This document shows, piece after piece, positions 56,265 to 64,000 of a stretch of DNA of 64,000 nt. The position numbers and the translations under genes were made by a program. This DNA comes from CAZHEV01 sp964531335 [NCBI: uncultured bacterium] (GTDB taxonomy: Bacteria; Eisenbacteria; RBG-16-71-46; CAZHEV01), in contig CAZHEV010000014.1 of the NCBI GenBank assembly GCA_964531335.1, forward strand, positions 25,398-89,397. The letters run 5' to 3'. Within the stretch, counting starts at the first letter, position 1. The number at the start of each line of letters is the position of its first letter. Below the pieces are notes generated by a model. That model ran no database searches and was not told the origin of the DNA. It saw only the letters and a program-made list of their open reading frames with translations.

Positions 56265-57062
56265 ATGTCAACTCATCACGAAACCAGAACCGAGCTTTCA
56301 GAGATTGTGAGATCGCTTGCCGCCATCGTGCGCGATAGGCTGGGCGGTGAAGGCGCTCCGCGGCGCCCGGAAACGGCTATGGAAGTCGTCTCCGGGGCGA
56401 AGGTAAGGCCGGAGGCGTCCCCCTCGGACAAGCCGGCGAGAGGCGCCCCGGCGGGCGAAGCTCTGGCCCCGATCCCCGGCGGGTCGGCCGAGGGCGGGAC
56501 TTCCGCGGGTTCCCGGACCTCGCTCCAATCATTGCAGCGCGAGGTGGCCGACTGCAAGCGGTGCCCTCTTCACAAGACGCGCAGGAACGCCGTATTCGGT
56601 TCCGGGAAAGGATCCACGCGGATCTTGTTCGTGGGCGAGGCGCCGGGTCGCGACGAGGACCTTCAAGGGCTGCCCTTCGTGGGCCGCGCGGGGCAGCTTC
56701 TCACCAGGATAATAGAGGCGATCAAGTTCAAGAGAGAGGACGTTTACATAGCGAACGTCCTCAAGTGCAGGCCTCCCGACAACCGCAATCCTCTTCCGGA
56801 GGAGGTCGCTCGCTGCCGCCCCTATCTCATGAAGCAGATCGAGCTGCTGAGGCCTAAGGTCATCTGCACGCTGGGCGTTTTCGCCACCCAGAGTCTCCTG
56901 GGAACCAAGTCGCCGCTGACCGTGCTCAGGGGGCAGGTCCATGAGGTCGATGGGTTGACCGTCGTGCCGACGTACCATCCGGCCGCCTGCCTCAGATACC
57001 CGAGACTGAAGGAGGCTGTCTGGGAGGACGTCAAGCTGTTGCGCGAGGAGTACTTGTCTTGA
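56265..57062 (+). CDS. Family 4 uracil-DNA glycosylase (Fe-S)
   Basis: 265 residues. A variable, low-complexity N-terminal part (about 1-85) precedes the family 4 core. The four Fe-S cysteines appear as C-K-R-C near residue 97, one in V-L-K-C-R-P-P and one in E-V-A-R-C-R-P. The motif G-E-A-P-G-R-D-E-D supplies the active site and V-P-T-Y-H-P-A-A-C-L-R is the C-terminal signature. It removes uracil from DNA. It starts immediately after coaBC, in the same operon. Confidence 0.92.
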   Translation: MSTHHETRTELSEIVRSLAAIVRDRLGGEGAPRRPETAMEVVSGAKVRPEASPSDKPARGAPAGEALAPIPGGSAEGGTSAGSRTSLQSLQREVADCKRCPLHKTRRNAVFGSGKGSTRILFVGEAPGRDEDLQGLPFVGRAGQLLTRIIEAIKFKREDVYIANVLKCRPPDNRNPLPEEVARCRPYLMKQIELLRPKVICTLGVFATQSLLGTKSPLTVLRGQVHEVDGLTVVPTYHPAACLRYPRLKEAVWEDVKLLREEYLS

Positions 57063-57144
57063 GCCTTGGAGAGAATGGAAGAGTATCCGTTTAGACTTCT
57101 CTGCGCACGGACGGTTATCATACCCGCGTTGGCCGGGAGGCGCC

Positions 57145-58494
57145 ATGGCCGTTGCTAAGACAGACCACGCTTTCGAGAGAATTCCGCCACAGGCCCTGGA
57201 GGCCGAGAAGTCCGTTCTCGGATCCATGCTGCTCGAACAAGATGCGATATCCAGGGTCTTGGAGATCCTGGATGAGAGCCGCTTCTACAAGGACGCCCAC
57301 AGGAGGATCTTCAGGGCCGTGGTCGGTCTCTACGAGAGAAACGAAGGGGTCGATCTCATTACGCTCACCGAGGAGCTGAGAAAGAGAGGCGAGCTGGAGG
57401 GCGTGGGCGGTCAAGCTTATCTCAGCACGCTGTTCGACTACGTGGGAACGGCGGCTCACGTCGAACACCACGGCAAGATAGTCAGGGACAAGGCGATCCT
57501 CAGGAAGCTCATCGCCGTGTCCACCGAGATAGCATCGAAATGCTACGAGGCCAAGGATGATCCCGCCACCATGCTCGACGAGGCCGAGGCCCAGATCTTT
57601 TCCATCTCCGGGCAGCGACTGCGCCCCGGCTTCGTTCCCATGAAGGAGCTGTTGAAGGACAGCTTCGAGACGATCCAGCAGATATACGACCAGGGCCTTC
57701 ACATAACCGGCGTCGAATCCGGCTTCGTCGATCTCGACAAGTTGACCGCGGGCTTCCAACCTTCTGAGCTCGTGATAGTGGCCGGAAGGCCGTCCATGGG
57801 CAAGACCGCGCTCGCCCTCAACATCGCGCAGCACGTCGCGGTGAAGCACAACATAGGCGCGGGGTTCTTCAGCCTGGAGATGTCCGCCGACGAGGTCGTA
57901 AGGAGAATGCTGTGCGCGGAGGCCAGGGTGGACAACCACAAGCTGAGGACCGGGTACCTGGGCGAGTCGGACTGGCCCAAGCTGACCACCGCCGCCGGGG
58001 CCTTGTCGGAGGCACCTATATACATTGACGACAGCCCCGGACTGAGCGTGCTGGAGATGAGGGCCAAGGCGAGGCGTCTCAAGGCCGAGAGGGACGTGGG
58101 GCTGCTGATAGTCGACTACATCCAACTACTGAGGGGGCTGCCGAACCCCGAAAGCAGGCAGATAGAGATGTCCATCATATCGCGGTCGCTCAAGGAGCTG
58201 GCCAAGGAGCTCAGGGTCCCGATTATCGCGGTCTCCCAGCTTTCCAGGGCCGTGGAGCAGCGCGGCGGCGAGCGAAGGCCCCTGCTGTCAGATCTGCGCG
58301 AGTCCGGGGCGTTGGAGCAAGACGCCGACACGGTGATATTCGTGTACAGGCCCGAGTTCTACAATCACACCCCGGAGAACGAGGGCAAAGGCGAGCTGAT
58401 AGTCGCGAAGCAGAGGAACGGGCCCACCGACACCGTCCATGTGGCGTTCATCCGAGAGTACATGAGATTCGAGAATCTGGCGAGGGTCACGTGA
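57145..58494 (+). CDS. dnaB: Replicative DNA helicase DnaB
   Basis: 449 residues. The N-terminal domain begins P-P-Q-A-L-E-A-E-K-S-V-L-G-S-M-L. The RecA-like C-terminal domain has Walker A G-R-P-S-M-G-K-T-A-L-A, F-S-L-E-M-S-A, Walker B L-L-I-V-D-Y-I-Q-L-L and S-Q-L-S-R-A-V-E-Q-R, with the Arg finger region near the end. It is the hexameric helicase of the replication fork. GGGAGG lies before the ATG. Its stop overlaps the ispD start (GTGA). No intein is present. Confidence 0.96.
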   Translation: MAVAKTDHAFERIPPQALEAEKSVLGSMLLEQDAISRVLEILDESRFYKDAHRRIFRAVVGLYERNEGVDLITLTEELRKRGELEGVGGQAYLSTLFDYVGTAAHVEHHGKIVRDKAILRKLIAVSTEIASKCYEAKDDPATMLDEAEAQIFSISGQRLRPGFVPMKELLKDSFETIQQIYDQGLHITGVESGFVDLDKLTAGFQPSELVIVAGRPSMGKTALALNIAQHVAVKHNIGAGFFSLEMSADEVVRRMLCAEARVDNHKLRTGYLGESDWPKLTTAAGALSEAPIYIDDSPGLSVLEMRAKARRLKAERDVGLLIVDYIQLLRGLPNPESRQIEMSIISRSLKELAKELRVPIIAVSQLSRAVEQRGGERRPLLSDLRESGALEQDADTVIFVYRPEFYNHTPENEGKGELIVAKQRNGPTDTVHVAFIREYMRFENLARVT

Positions 58495-59228
58495 GAAAGG
58501 GCTCCTCGGCGGCGCCTGCCGGCGCCGGCGCCGTGCTCGCGGCCGCCGGCGTGGGCGAGCGGATGGGGCTCGAGCCGGACCGTTTCAAGGCCTTGCTCGA
58601 TCTCTGCGGGCGTCCCATGGCCGCGCACTCGCTCGCCGTCATGCAGGAGTGCCCGGACCTGGAGGCGGTAGTCGTCGTGGCGCCGCCCGGCTGCTCCAAG
58701 CTCTTCGAGCGCGAGCTGGTCGAGCCGTGGAACTTCGGCAAGGTGGTCTCGGTGGTCGATGGTGGATCGACCAGGCAGGAATCGGTGAGGAAGGGGCTGG
58801 AGGCGCTGGACGCGGTCTTCGACCCCGTCGCCATACACGATGCCGCAAGGCCGCTGGTCGGTCTGGAATTGCTGTCCGCCTGCATCAAGAGGGGCGCGGC
58901 CGCCGGGGCGTGCGTCCCCGGGGTTCGCGTCTCGAGCACTATGAAGATCGTCGGGCCGGGCGGGCTCGTCAAGTGCACCCTGGACAGAAGATCTCTGCGC
59001 GAGATACAGACCCCGCAGGTGTTCAGCGCCTCCATTATAAGGAAGGCGCACGGCGCCGCTTCGGCGGACGGAGTGGACGCGACCGACGACGCGGCGCTGG
59101 TGGAGAGGTTGGGCGTTCCCGTGACCGTGATAGAGGGCAGCGCCGAGAACATAAAGATCACGCGCCCCTTGGACATGGCCGTGGCGGCGGCCATAATGAG
59201 CCGCGGGCGCGGCGGGGGTCCATGTTGA
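58491..59228 (+). CDS. ispD: 2-C-methyl-D-erythritol 4-phosphate cytidylyltransferase
   Basis: 245 residues from GTG 58491, overlapping dnaB. Nucleotidyltransferase start A-V-L-A-A-A-G-V-G-E-R-M-G, then V-V-D-G-G-S-T-R-Q-E-S-V-R-K-G-L, V-A-I-H-D-A-A-R-P-L-V and I-Q-T-P-Q-V-F, all IspD hallmarks. It attaches CMP to MEP in the non-mevalonate isoprenoid pathway. The usual P-K-Q after the first motif is D-R-F-K here, which is a divergence. IspF follows with a 7-base overlap. Confidence 0.93.
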   Translation: MRKGSSAAPAGAGAVLAAAGVGERMGLEPDRFKALLDLCGRPMAAHSLAVMQECPDLEAVVVVAPPGCSKLFERELVEPWNFGKVVSVVDGGSTRQESVRKGLEALDAVFDPVAIHDAARPLVGLELLSACIKRGAAAGACVPGVRVSSTMKIVGPGGLVKCTLDRRSLREIQTPQVFSASIIRKAHGAASADGVDATDDAALVERLGVPVTVIEGSAENIKITRPLDMAVAAAIMSRGRGGGPC

Positions 59229-59722
59229 GTCGAATGAAGGCCGGAATAGGATTCGACGCGCACCCGTTCGTGGAGGGAAGGCCTCTGGTGCTCGGAGGCG
59301 TGACCCTCCCGTATTCGAAAGGGCTGGAGGGCCACTCGGACGCCGACGTGCTGTGCCACGCCCTGGCGGATGCCTTGCTGGGCGCGCTGGCTCTCGGGGA
59401 CATCGGGATGCACTTTCCCTCAAGCGATCCGGCGTGGTCCGGGGCCTCCAGCATCGACTTGCTGTCGCGTGTTTGCAGGATGGTCGCCGAGCGGGGCTAC
59501 GTCCCCGGCAACGTGGATGTGACCGTTATCGCGCAGGAGCCGACGCTGTCTCCCTACGTGGGCGAGATGAGGAACAACCTCTCCCGCGCGCTTTCGATTC
59601 CTTATGAGATGGTCAGTGTGAAGGCGACCACGACCGATGCTCTGGGCTTCTGCGGCAGGGGAGAGGGAATAGCCGCCCTCGCCGTGTCCACCCTGGCGCC
59701 GGCCGGGGAGCCCGACGGATAG
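59222..59722 (+). CDS. ispF: 2-C-methyl-D-erythritol 2,4-cyclodiphosphate synthase
   Basis: 166 residues from ATG 59222 (a later Met at 59234 is possible). G-I-G-F-D-A-H-P-F, G-H-S-D-A-D-V-L-C-H-A-L-A-D-A-L-L-G with the metal ligands, D-I-G-M-H-F-P and the C-terminal T-T-T-D-A-L-G-F-C-G-R-G-E-G-I match IspF throughout. It closes the cyclic diphosphate in the MEP pathway. It is separate from ispD, not fused as in some bacteria. Confidence 0.95.
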   Translation: MLSRMKAGIGFDAHPFVEGRPLVLGGVTLPYSKGLEGHSDADVLCHALADALLGALALGDIGMHFPSSDPAWSGASSIDLLSRVCRMVAERGYVPGNVDVTVIAQEPTLSPYVGEMRNNLSRALSIPYEMVSVKATTTDALGFCGRGEGIAALAVSTLAPAGEPDG

Positions 59723-59759
59723 CCTGCGGCTTCCGAGACGATCTTCCTCTTTCAGGATC

Positions 59760-61244
59760 ATGCACGTGCTCGATGACAATCCACCGACAAACGAGAACCG
59801 TCCGGTTAGAACGAGGTTCGCTCCCACCCCCCGAGGGGTTCTGAGCGTCAAAGCGGCAAGGACCGCACTGTTCAACCGGACGTTGGCCAGGCGGCGCGGC
59901 GGAGCGTTCGTGCTGCGCCTCCACGATATCGGGCCCGGGGAGCAGGGACCGGTAGGGCCCGATGCGGATGCGGAGAAAGGGCTGCTGGGCGACCTCTCAT
60001 GGCTTGGGCTGACCTGGGACGAGGGCCCCTCGGCCGGTGGAGAGAAAGGACCGTACAGGCAGTCCGAGCGCCTGGGCATGTACGCCGACAGGGCGCGGGA
60101 GCTCCTGGAAAAGCGTCTCGCCTACAGGTGCTTCTGCACGGCCGATGACCTGCGCGAAGGCGAGCGCCGGGCGCGAGCCGCGGGCCTTCCCGCGGTCTAC
60201 GGCGGGCGCTGCTCTTCACTGTCGGAAGAGGAGTCCGATCGGCGGGCCCGCGCCGGGGCGCCGTTCGCGCTGAGGTTCAGGGTCCCCGACTCGGGGGAGA
60301 TAGTGATCGACGACCTTGTGAGGGGCCGGGTGACTCTGGGGGCGGGAATCGTGGGCGACTTCGTCGTTCTCGACCCGGCTTCGCGTCCGACTTATGACTT
60401 CGCCGCGGTCGTCGATGACGACTCCATGGAAATCACGCATGTCCTGCGAGGTGAAGACCGCCTTCCAAATACCCTTCGGCAGGCCCTGCTGCACGGCGCC
60501 ATGCGGTCGCGGATGCCTTGGTTCGGCCATCTCCCGCTTGTGACCAGCCCCCAAGGGGACAAGCTCGCCGGCCGGCACGGGACGGCCGGTGTCAGATGGT
60601 TTCGTGACCACGGATATCTGCCTCAGGCGCTTTCGAACTACCTGGCCCTTCTCGGCTGGTCGCCGGAGGACAACAGGGAGATCATCGACCTGGATGCGCT
60701 GGCCGAGTCGTTCAGCCTTGACCGTGTCTCGTCCGACGAGGTCGTGTTCGATACGACGAAGCTGTCCTGGATCAACGCGCACTACATAAGGTCAATCTCG
60801 GCCGCCGAGTTCTGGCGCCTGGCCCGCGAATCGGTCCCCGAGGGTTGGAGAAGAGACTTCGGTGACACTAAGCTGAAGGAGGCCGCTCTACTGGCCAGAA
60901 ACAGGGTGAGGACTCTGTATGAGCTGGCGGATGAGATGAGGCCCGTCTTCGAGCTCAACATGGACGAGGACGCGGCGGAGGCCCTAACGGACGGGCGGTC
61001 GGAGAAGATACTACGGGCGCTGTTGACCGCACTTGAAGGACGGACCCGGTTCGACTCGCGCGATTTCTTGGCGCTTCTTGGCGAGATGAGCAAGAGCGGT
61101 CGTTTCGGCAGGAGGGAGGTTTTTGTGTCGGTGCGTGCCGCGATTACAGGTAAACTCGAGGGTCCGGAGCTGGGGTCCATCGCGGCCCTGCTGGGAGCGG
61201 CCGAGCTGCGCAGGAGAATAGAGCTGGCGCTCGAGCGCCGTTGA
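59760..61244 (+). CDS. Glutamyl-tRNA synthetase homologue with degenerate catalytic motifs
   Basis: 494 residues, colinear with GluRS from the Rossmann core to the anticodon-binding domain (L-S-N-Y-L-A-L-L-G-W-S-P-E-D, L-S-W-I-N-A-H-Y-I-R). The HIGH block, normally L-H-[IV]-G-G-A-R-T-A, reads L28-S-V-K-A-A-R-T-A; the usual R-I-E-D-T-D reads R-L-H-D-I-G (53-58); and the K-[LM]-S-K-R loop reads K268-L-A-G-R. The parts that shape tRNA and fold are conserved (Y-D-F-A-A-V-V-D-D, F-G-H-L-P-L). The loss of the His and the two Lys/Ser positions argues against normal aminoacylation. It may be a regulatory or repurposed paralogue, or an unusual enzyme. No frameshift is evident. It lies in an operon of essential genes. 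Confidence 0.85.
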   Translation: MHVLDDNPPTNENRPVRTRFAPTPRGVLSVKAARTALFNRTLARRRGGAFVLRLHDIGPGEQGPVGPDADAEKGLLGDLSWLGLTWDEGPSAGGEKGPYRQSERLGMYADRARELLEKRLAYRCFCTADDLREGERRARAAGLPAVYGGRCSSLSEEESDRRARAGAPFALRFRVPDSGEIVIDDLVRGRVTLGAGIVGDFVVLDPASRPTYDFAAVVDDDSMEITHVLRGEDRLPNTLRQALLHGAMRSRMPWFGHLPLVTSPQGDKLAGRHGTAGVRWFRDHGYLPQALSNYLALLGWSPEDNREIIDLDALAESFSLDRVSSDEVVFDTTKLSWINAHYIRSISAAEFWRLARESVPEGWRRDFGDTKLKEAALLARNRVRTLYELADEMRPVFELNMDEDAAEALTDGRSEKILRALLTALEGRTRFDSRDFLALLGEMSKSGRFGRREVFVSVRAAITGKLEGPELGSIAALLGAAELRRRIELALERR

Positions 61245-61346
61245 GCGCGGTCCCGCGCGCCGGGTGCGGGACGCGTTCGATCTCCCCGCGGTCGGCCCGG
61301 CGTTCGCGCCGCCGTGGCGGGAGTGTCAAAGGGAGGCTGGAAGAGC

Positions 61347-62372
61347 ATGAATGTGGCCGTTCTGTTGGGAGGTACGTCAGCCGAGCGGGAGATCTCTCTC
61401 CTTACCGGCAAAGCCGTTTCCGGGGCTCTTGGCAGGCTGGGCCACGAGGTGCATCCCGTGGATCCCGCGCTCGAAGGGCCGGCCGGCGCGGGGGCCGGGC
61501 TCAACGCGCCTCCCGGCCTGCTCGCCTTCCTTGTGCTTCCCGAAGTCCTCTCTTGTGATTCGATATTCATCGCGCTTCACGGGCCCATGGGCGAGGACGG
61601 CAGAATGCAGGCGGCTCTGGATCTGACCGGGATTCCCTACACGGGTTCCGGAGCTTTGGCCTCCGCCCTCGCGATGAACAAGGACATGTCGAAGAGGATG
61701 TTCCTGAACGAAGGGATCCCTACTCCCGGTTGGCGCAAGTACCGGGTCTTCGCCGAGAGTCACGCCGGCATCCCCGAAAAGGGATCGGCGGGCGGCCCGC
61801 CGGCCTCCGACGTGGAGTCGGTAGGCGGTTTCCCGGTCGTGGTGAAGCCCAACGACCAGGGCTCGACTGTCGGACTCAGCGTGGTCGCGGACGAGTCGGC
61901 TCTGCCGGGCGCGATTGAGATAGCCGCGAGGTATTCCGATGAGATTATAGTGGAGAAGTACATTCCGGGCAGGGAGTTGACCGTGTCCATACTGGGGCGG
62001 GAAGCGCTTCCGGTCATAGAGATCGTCCCGGAGGGAGGACTCTACGACTATACGAGGAAGTATGTGAAAGGCAAGAGCCGGTATGTGGCGCCCGCGGACC
62101 TGGATGAGGTGACGACGGCCGCCGTCCAGGAGCTGGGCCTCAGGGCGTACGACGCGCTGGGGTGCAGGGGGTTCGGCAGGGTTGACATGCGACTTTCTCC
62201 GAACGGAGAGATCCAGTGCCTGGAGGTCAATACTATCCCGGGCATGACGGAGACCAGCCTTGTCCCGATGGCCGCCGCCGCAGTGGGCATATCTTTCGAC
62301 CAGCTTGTGAGGAGGATTATCGAGTTAGCCGCGGCCGACGGGCCGCCGCGGGGGGAAGAGAGTGAGCCTTAG
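61347..62372 (+). CDS. ddl: D-alanine--D-alanine ligase
   Basis: 341 residues from ATG 61347 (GGGAGG 10 bases upstream). ATP-grasp enzyme with the start V-L-L-G-G-T-S-A-E-R-E-I-S, then H-G-P-M-G-E-D-G, K-P-N-D-Q-G-S-T-V-G, E-K-Y-I-P-G-R-E-L-T-V and E-V-N-T-I-P-G-M-T. It joins two D-alanines for peptidoglycan precursors. A short insertion with Gly/Pro/Ser (about 148-165) is present. Its end overlaps cysS by 11 bases. Confidence 0.95.
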   Translation: MNVAVLLGGTSAEREISLLTGKAVSGALGRLGHEVHPVDPALEGPAGAGAGLNAPPGLLAFLVLPEVLSCDSIFIALHGPMGEDGRMQAALDLTGIPYTGSGALASALAMNKDMSKRMFLNEGIPTPGWRKYRVFAESHAGIPEKGSAGGPPASDVESVGGFPVVVKPNDQGSTVGLSVVADESALPGAIEIAARYSDEIIVEKYIPGRELTVSILGREALPVIEIVPEGGLYDYTRKYVKGKSRYVAPADLDEVTTAAVQELGLRAYDALGCRGFGRVDMRLSPNGEIQCLEVNTIPGMTETSLVPMAAAAVGISFDQLVRRIIELAAADGPPRGEESEP

Positions 62373-63792
62373 AATCTACAGCACAATGAACAGGAAGAAG
62401 AACGCCTTCGAGCCGGTAAAGCCGGGGAAAGTCGGTATATACTGCTGCGGCATGACCGTTCAGGACAAACCCCACGTCGGGCATATGTTCTCCTCCATAG
62501 TTGCGGACACCATAAGGAGACATCTCGAGCGCAAGGGCTACGAGGTCACATTTGTGTACAATTTTACGGACGTGGATGACAAGATAATCGCCAGGTCTCA
62601 CGATGAGGACAGGGACTGGCGGGAGATCGCCCGCGAGAACATGGAGGCCTATTTGGAGGTCGCCCGCAAGCTCAACATCCTCCCAGCTACTCACTATCCC
62701 AAGGCCACGGAGCACATCGGCGAGATCATCGACTTGGTCAAGAAGCTGCAGGAGAAGGGCTACGCTTACAAGAGCGGCTCGGATGTCTACTTCGAGGTTG
62801 AGAAGTGCCGGAGCTACGGGAAGCTGTCCGGCAGGAGGCTCGAGGAGCTCAGGGCCGGCGCCAGGGTGGAGGTCGGTGAGGACAAGAGAAACGCCCTGGA
62901 CTTCGTGCTCTGGAAGGGGGCCAAGGAGGGCGAGCCGAGCTGGGACAGCCCTTGGGGGCCCGGCAGACCGGGCTGGCACATCGAGTGCTCGGCCATGTCA
63001 ATGAAGTACATCGGCCGGACTCTGGACATCCACTGCGGGGGACAGGATCTGATCTTCCCGCACCACGAGAACGAGATCGCCCAGTCGGAGTCGGCCACCG
63101 GAAGGGAGTTCGTCAATCACTGGGTCCACAACGGCTTCGTGAACCTCTCCGGGGAGAAGATGTCCAAGTCGACGAAGCACTTCTATCTGGCGGAAAACCT
63201 GTGCAACGAGTTCGATCCGGAAGCGATCCGCTTCTACCTGCTCTCCACCCACTACAGGAGCCCGATCGAGTTCGGGAAGGACAGGCTCGAGGAGGCCGGG
63301 GTCGCTCTGGCGAGACTGCGGAACTCGATCCGGACGGCGTTGCTGGCGGAATCCGGTTTGCCGGATGACGCCAAGGCCGGCGAGGTGAAGGACGCGGAGC
63401 TGGAGAAGGCGATGGAGGAGACGGCCTCATGCTTCGACGAGGCCATGGACGACGATTTCAACACGGCGAAGGCCATAGCCTGCCTGTTCGAGCTATCAAA
63501 GAGGATAAACCTCTCCCTCGAGGACAAGGGCGCGGGGCCCGCGACTGTTCGTACGGCGGCGGGTGCGGCGAGAGGGATAATGGACCTGGGAGGCGTGCTG
63601 GGCCTGTCCTGGAAAGGACTGGCGGTGGACGAGGAGGTTCCGGGGCAGGTCATGAGCCTTGTGAAAGAGCGAGACGAGGCGCGCAAGAACAAGGACTGGG
63701 CCAGGGCGGACGAGTTGAGGGACGCCATAGTCGAGAAGGGCTTCGTAATCGAGGACAGGCCGGGGGGCGCTGACGTGCGCCGCAAAGCTTGA
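62362..63792 (+). CDS. cysS: Cysteinyl-tRNA synthetase
   Basis: 476 residues from GTG 62362 (GGGGGGAAG upstream). The first zinc Cys in Y-C-C-G-M-T-V, HIGH motif H-V-G-H, N-F-T-D-V-D-D-K, W-H-I-E-C-S-A-M-S, H-H-E-N-E-I-A-Q-S and K-M-S-K-S are all intact, in contrast to the degenerate synthetase two genes upstream. It charges tRNA-Cys. It is the last gene of the operon within the window and is followed by the structured repeats. Confidence 0.96.
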   Translation: MSLRIYSTMNRKKNAFEPVKPGKVGIYCCGMTVQDKPHVGHMFSSIVADTIRRHLERKGYEVTFVYNFTDVDDKIIARSHDEDRDWREIARENMEAYLEVARKLNILPATHYPKATEHIGEIIDLVKKLQEKGYAYKSGSDVYFEVEKCRSYGKLSGRRLEELRAGARVEVGEDKRNALDFVLWKGAKEGEPSWDSPWGPGRPGWHIECSAMSMKYIGRTLDIHCGGQDLIFPHHENEIAQSESATGREFVNHWVHNGFVNLSGEKMSKSTKHFYLAENLCNEFDPEAIRFYLLSTHYRSPIEFGKDRLEEAGVALARLRNSIRTALLAESGLPDDAKAGEVKDAELEKAMEETASCFDEAMDDDFNTAKAIACLFELSKRINLSLEDKGAGPATVRTAAGAARGIMDLGGVLGLSWKGLAVDEEVPGQVMSLVKERDEARKNKDWARADELRDAIVEKGFVIEDRPGGADVRRKA

Positions 63793-63810
63793 TACAGCGA
63801 GGGTACCTCA

Positions 63811-63934
63811 GTGCGCCGGGGATGATTGGCCCCTTGCTCCCGGCGCCCGCTTCGGCGAGCTAACGGCCTTGGGCCGTGGATCTCGCCTCGCTCCTGCGCA
63901 ATGGTCGCTGCGGAGCCAATCACCCCCGGCGCAC
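63811..63934 (+). repeat. Structured repeat, copy B
   Basis: Outer 20-base arms (63811-63830 and 63915-63934) pair at 19 of 20 positions. The core is GGCGAG-CTAA-CGGCC-TTG-GGCCG-TGGAT-CTCGCC (63854-63887), followed by TCGCTCCTGC. The core loops match copy A, while the outer arms are unrelated in sequence. It starts 18 bases after the cysS stop. Confidence 0.86.
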
Positions 63935-63946
63935 GGTGAGCCCCCT

Positions 63947-64000
63947 GGCCCCTTGCTCCCGGCGCCCGCTTCGGCGAGCTAACGGCCTTGGGCCGTGGAT
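63947..64000 (+). repeat. Structured repeat, copy C (cut by window edge)
   Basis: 54 bases identical to 63828-63881 of copy B, including CCCGCTTCGGCGAGCTAACG and the TGGAT loop. The outer arm and the 3' half lie beyond the window, so more copies are likely downstream. Confidence 0.8.

Overview
The window is a contiguous 64 kb piece of a GC-rich, Gram-negative bacterial chromosome. An lpxH-like lipid A gene points to an outer membrane. A PorV/PorQ-family protein and several exported proteins with FlgD-like C-terminal domains (one has the typical 'NYPNPF' start) suggest the FCB superphylum, most like uncultured lineages such as Krumholzibacteriota, Eisenbacteria or Latescibacterota. This placement is an inference from gene families. 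No rRNA, tRNA gene or CRISPR array was recognised. All positions and motifs were read by eye, without database searches.

Layout. 0-6.5 kb: the 3' end of a porV-like gene, lpxH (minus strand), a small coiled-coil protein, an HtrA protease, an M23 peptidase and an AMIN/amidase_3 amidase. 6.7-10.7 kb (minus): a tetraheme metallophosphoesterase whose reading frame is interrupted by one TGA at a Cys-like position (candidate selenoprotein), and a B12-dependent ribonucleotide reductase behind a tandem pair of NrdR-like boxes. 10.9-16.7 kb: an ArsR/PAP2/P1B-ATPase metal operon, a YbbR protein, an HU protein and a membrane zinc peptidase. 16.9-28.1 kb: housekeeping genes (ltaE, purB, rsmI, a CDP-alcohol phosphatidyltransferase/thymidylate kinase fusion, a C-terminal processing protease, dusB), then larB-larC and a double ABC ATPase.

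28-38.6 kb is an accessory block of exported proteins: a strongly promoted 1101-residue surface protein, two putative lipoproteins, a FlgD-tailed protein and a beta-helix protein. 38.7-53 kb holds ppdK, a DUF4388/sirtuin/VWA overlapping trio, lamin-tail-domain proteins, a helix-hairpin-helix/beta-rich protein, an aminotransferase and a carbamate kinase. 53-63.8 kb is one long housekeeping operon: yicC-gmk-rpoZ-coaBC-udg-dnaB-ispD-ispF-(gltX-like)-ddl-cysS, starting at a near-consensus promoter.

Points most worth following: (1) the TGA codon at 7882-7884 with a SECIS-like hairpin behind it; (2) a family of about 110-bp structured repeats (three full copies and one cut off by the window edge) whose helices differ in sequence but keep pairing around a conserved core; (3) a full-length glutamyl-tRNA synthetase homologue in which both ATP-binding signatures are degenerate; (4) the phosphatidyltransferase/thymidylate kinase fusion; (5) a shared C-terminal tail, W-G-x-x-K-x-L-Y-R, on two otherwise unrelated exported proteins.
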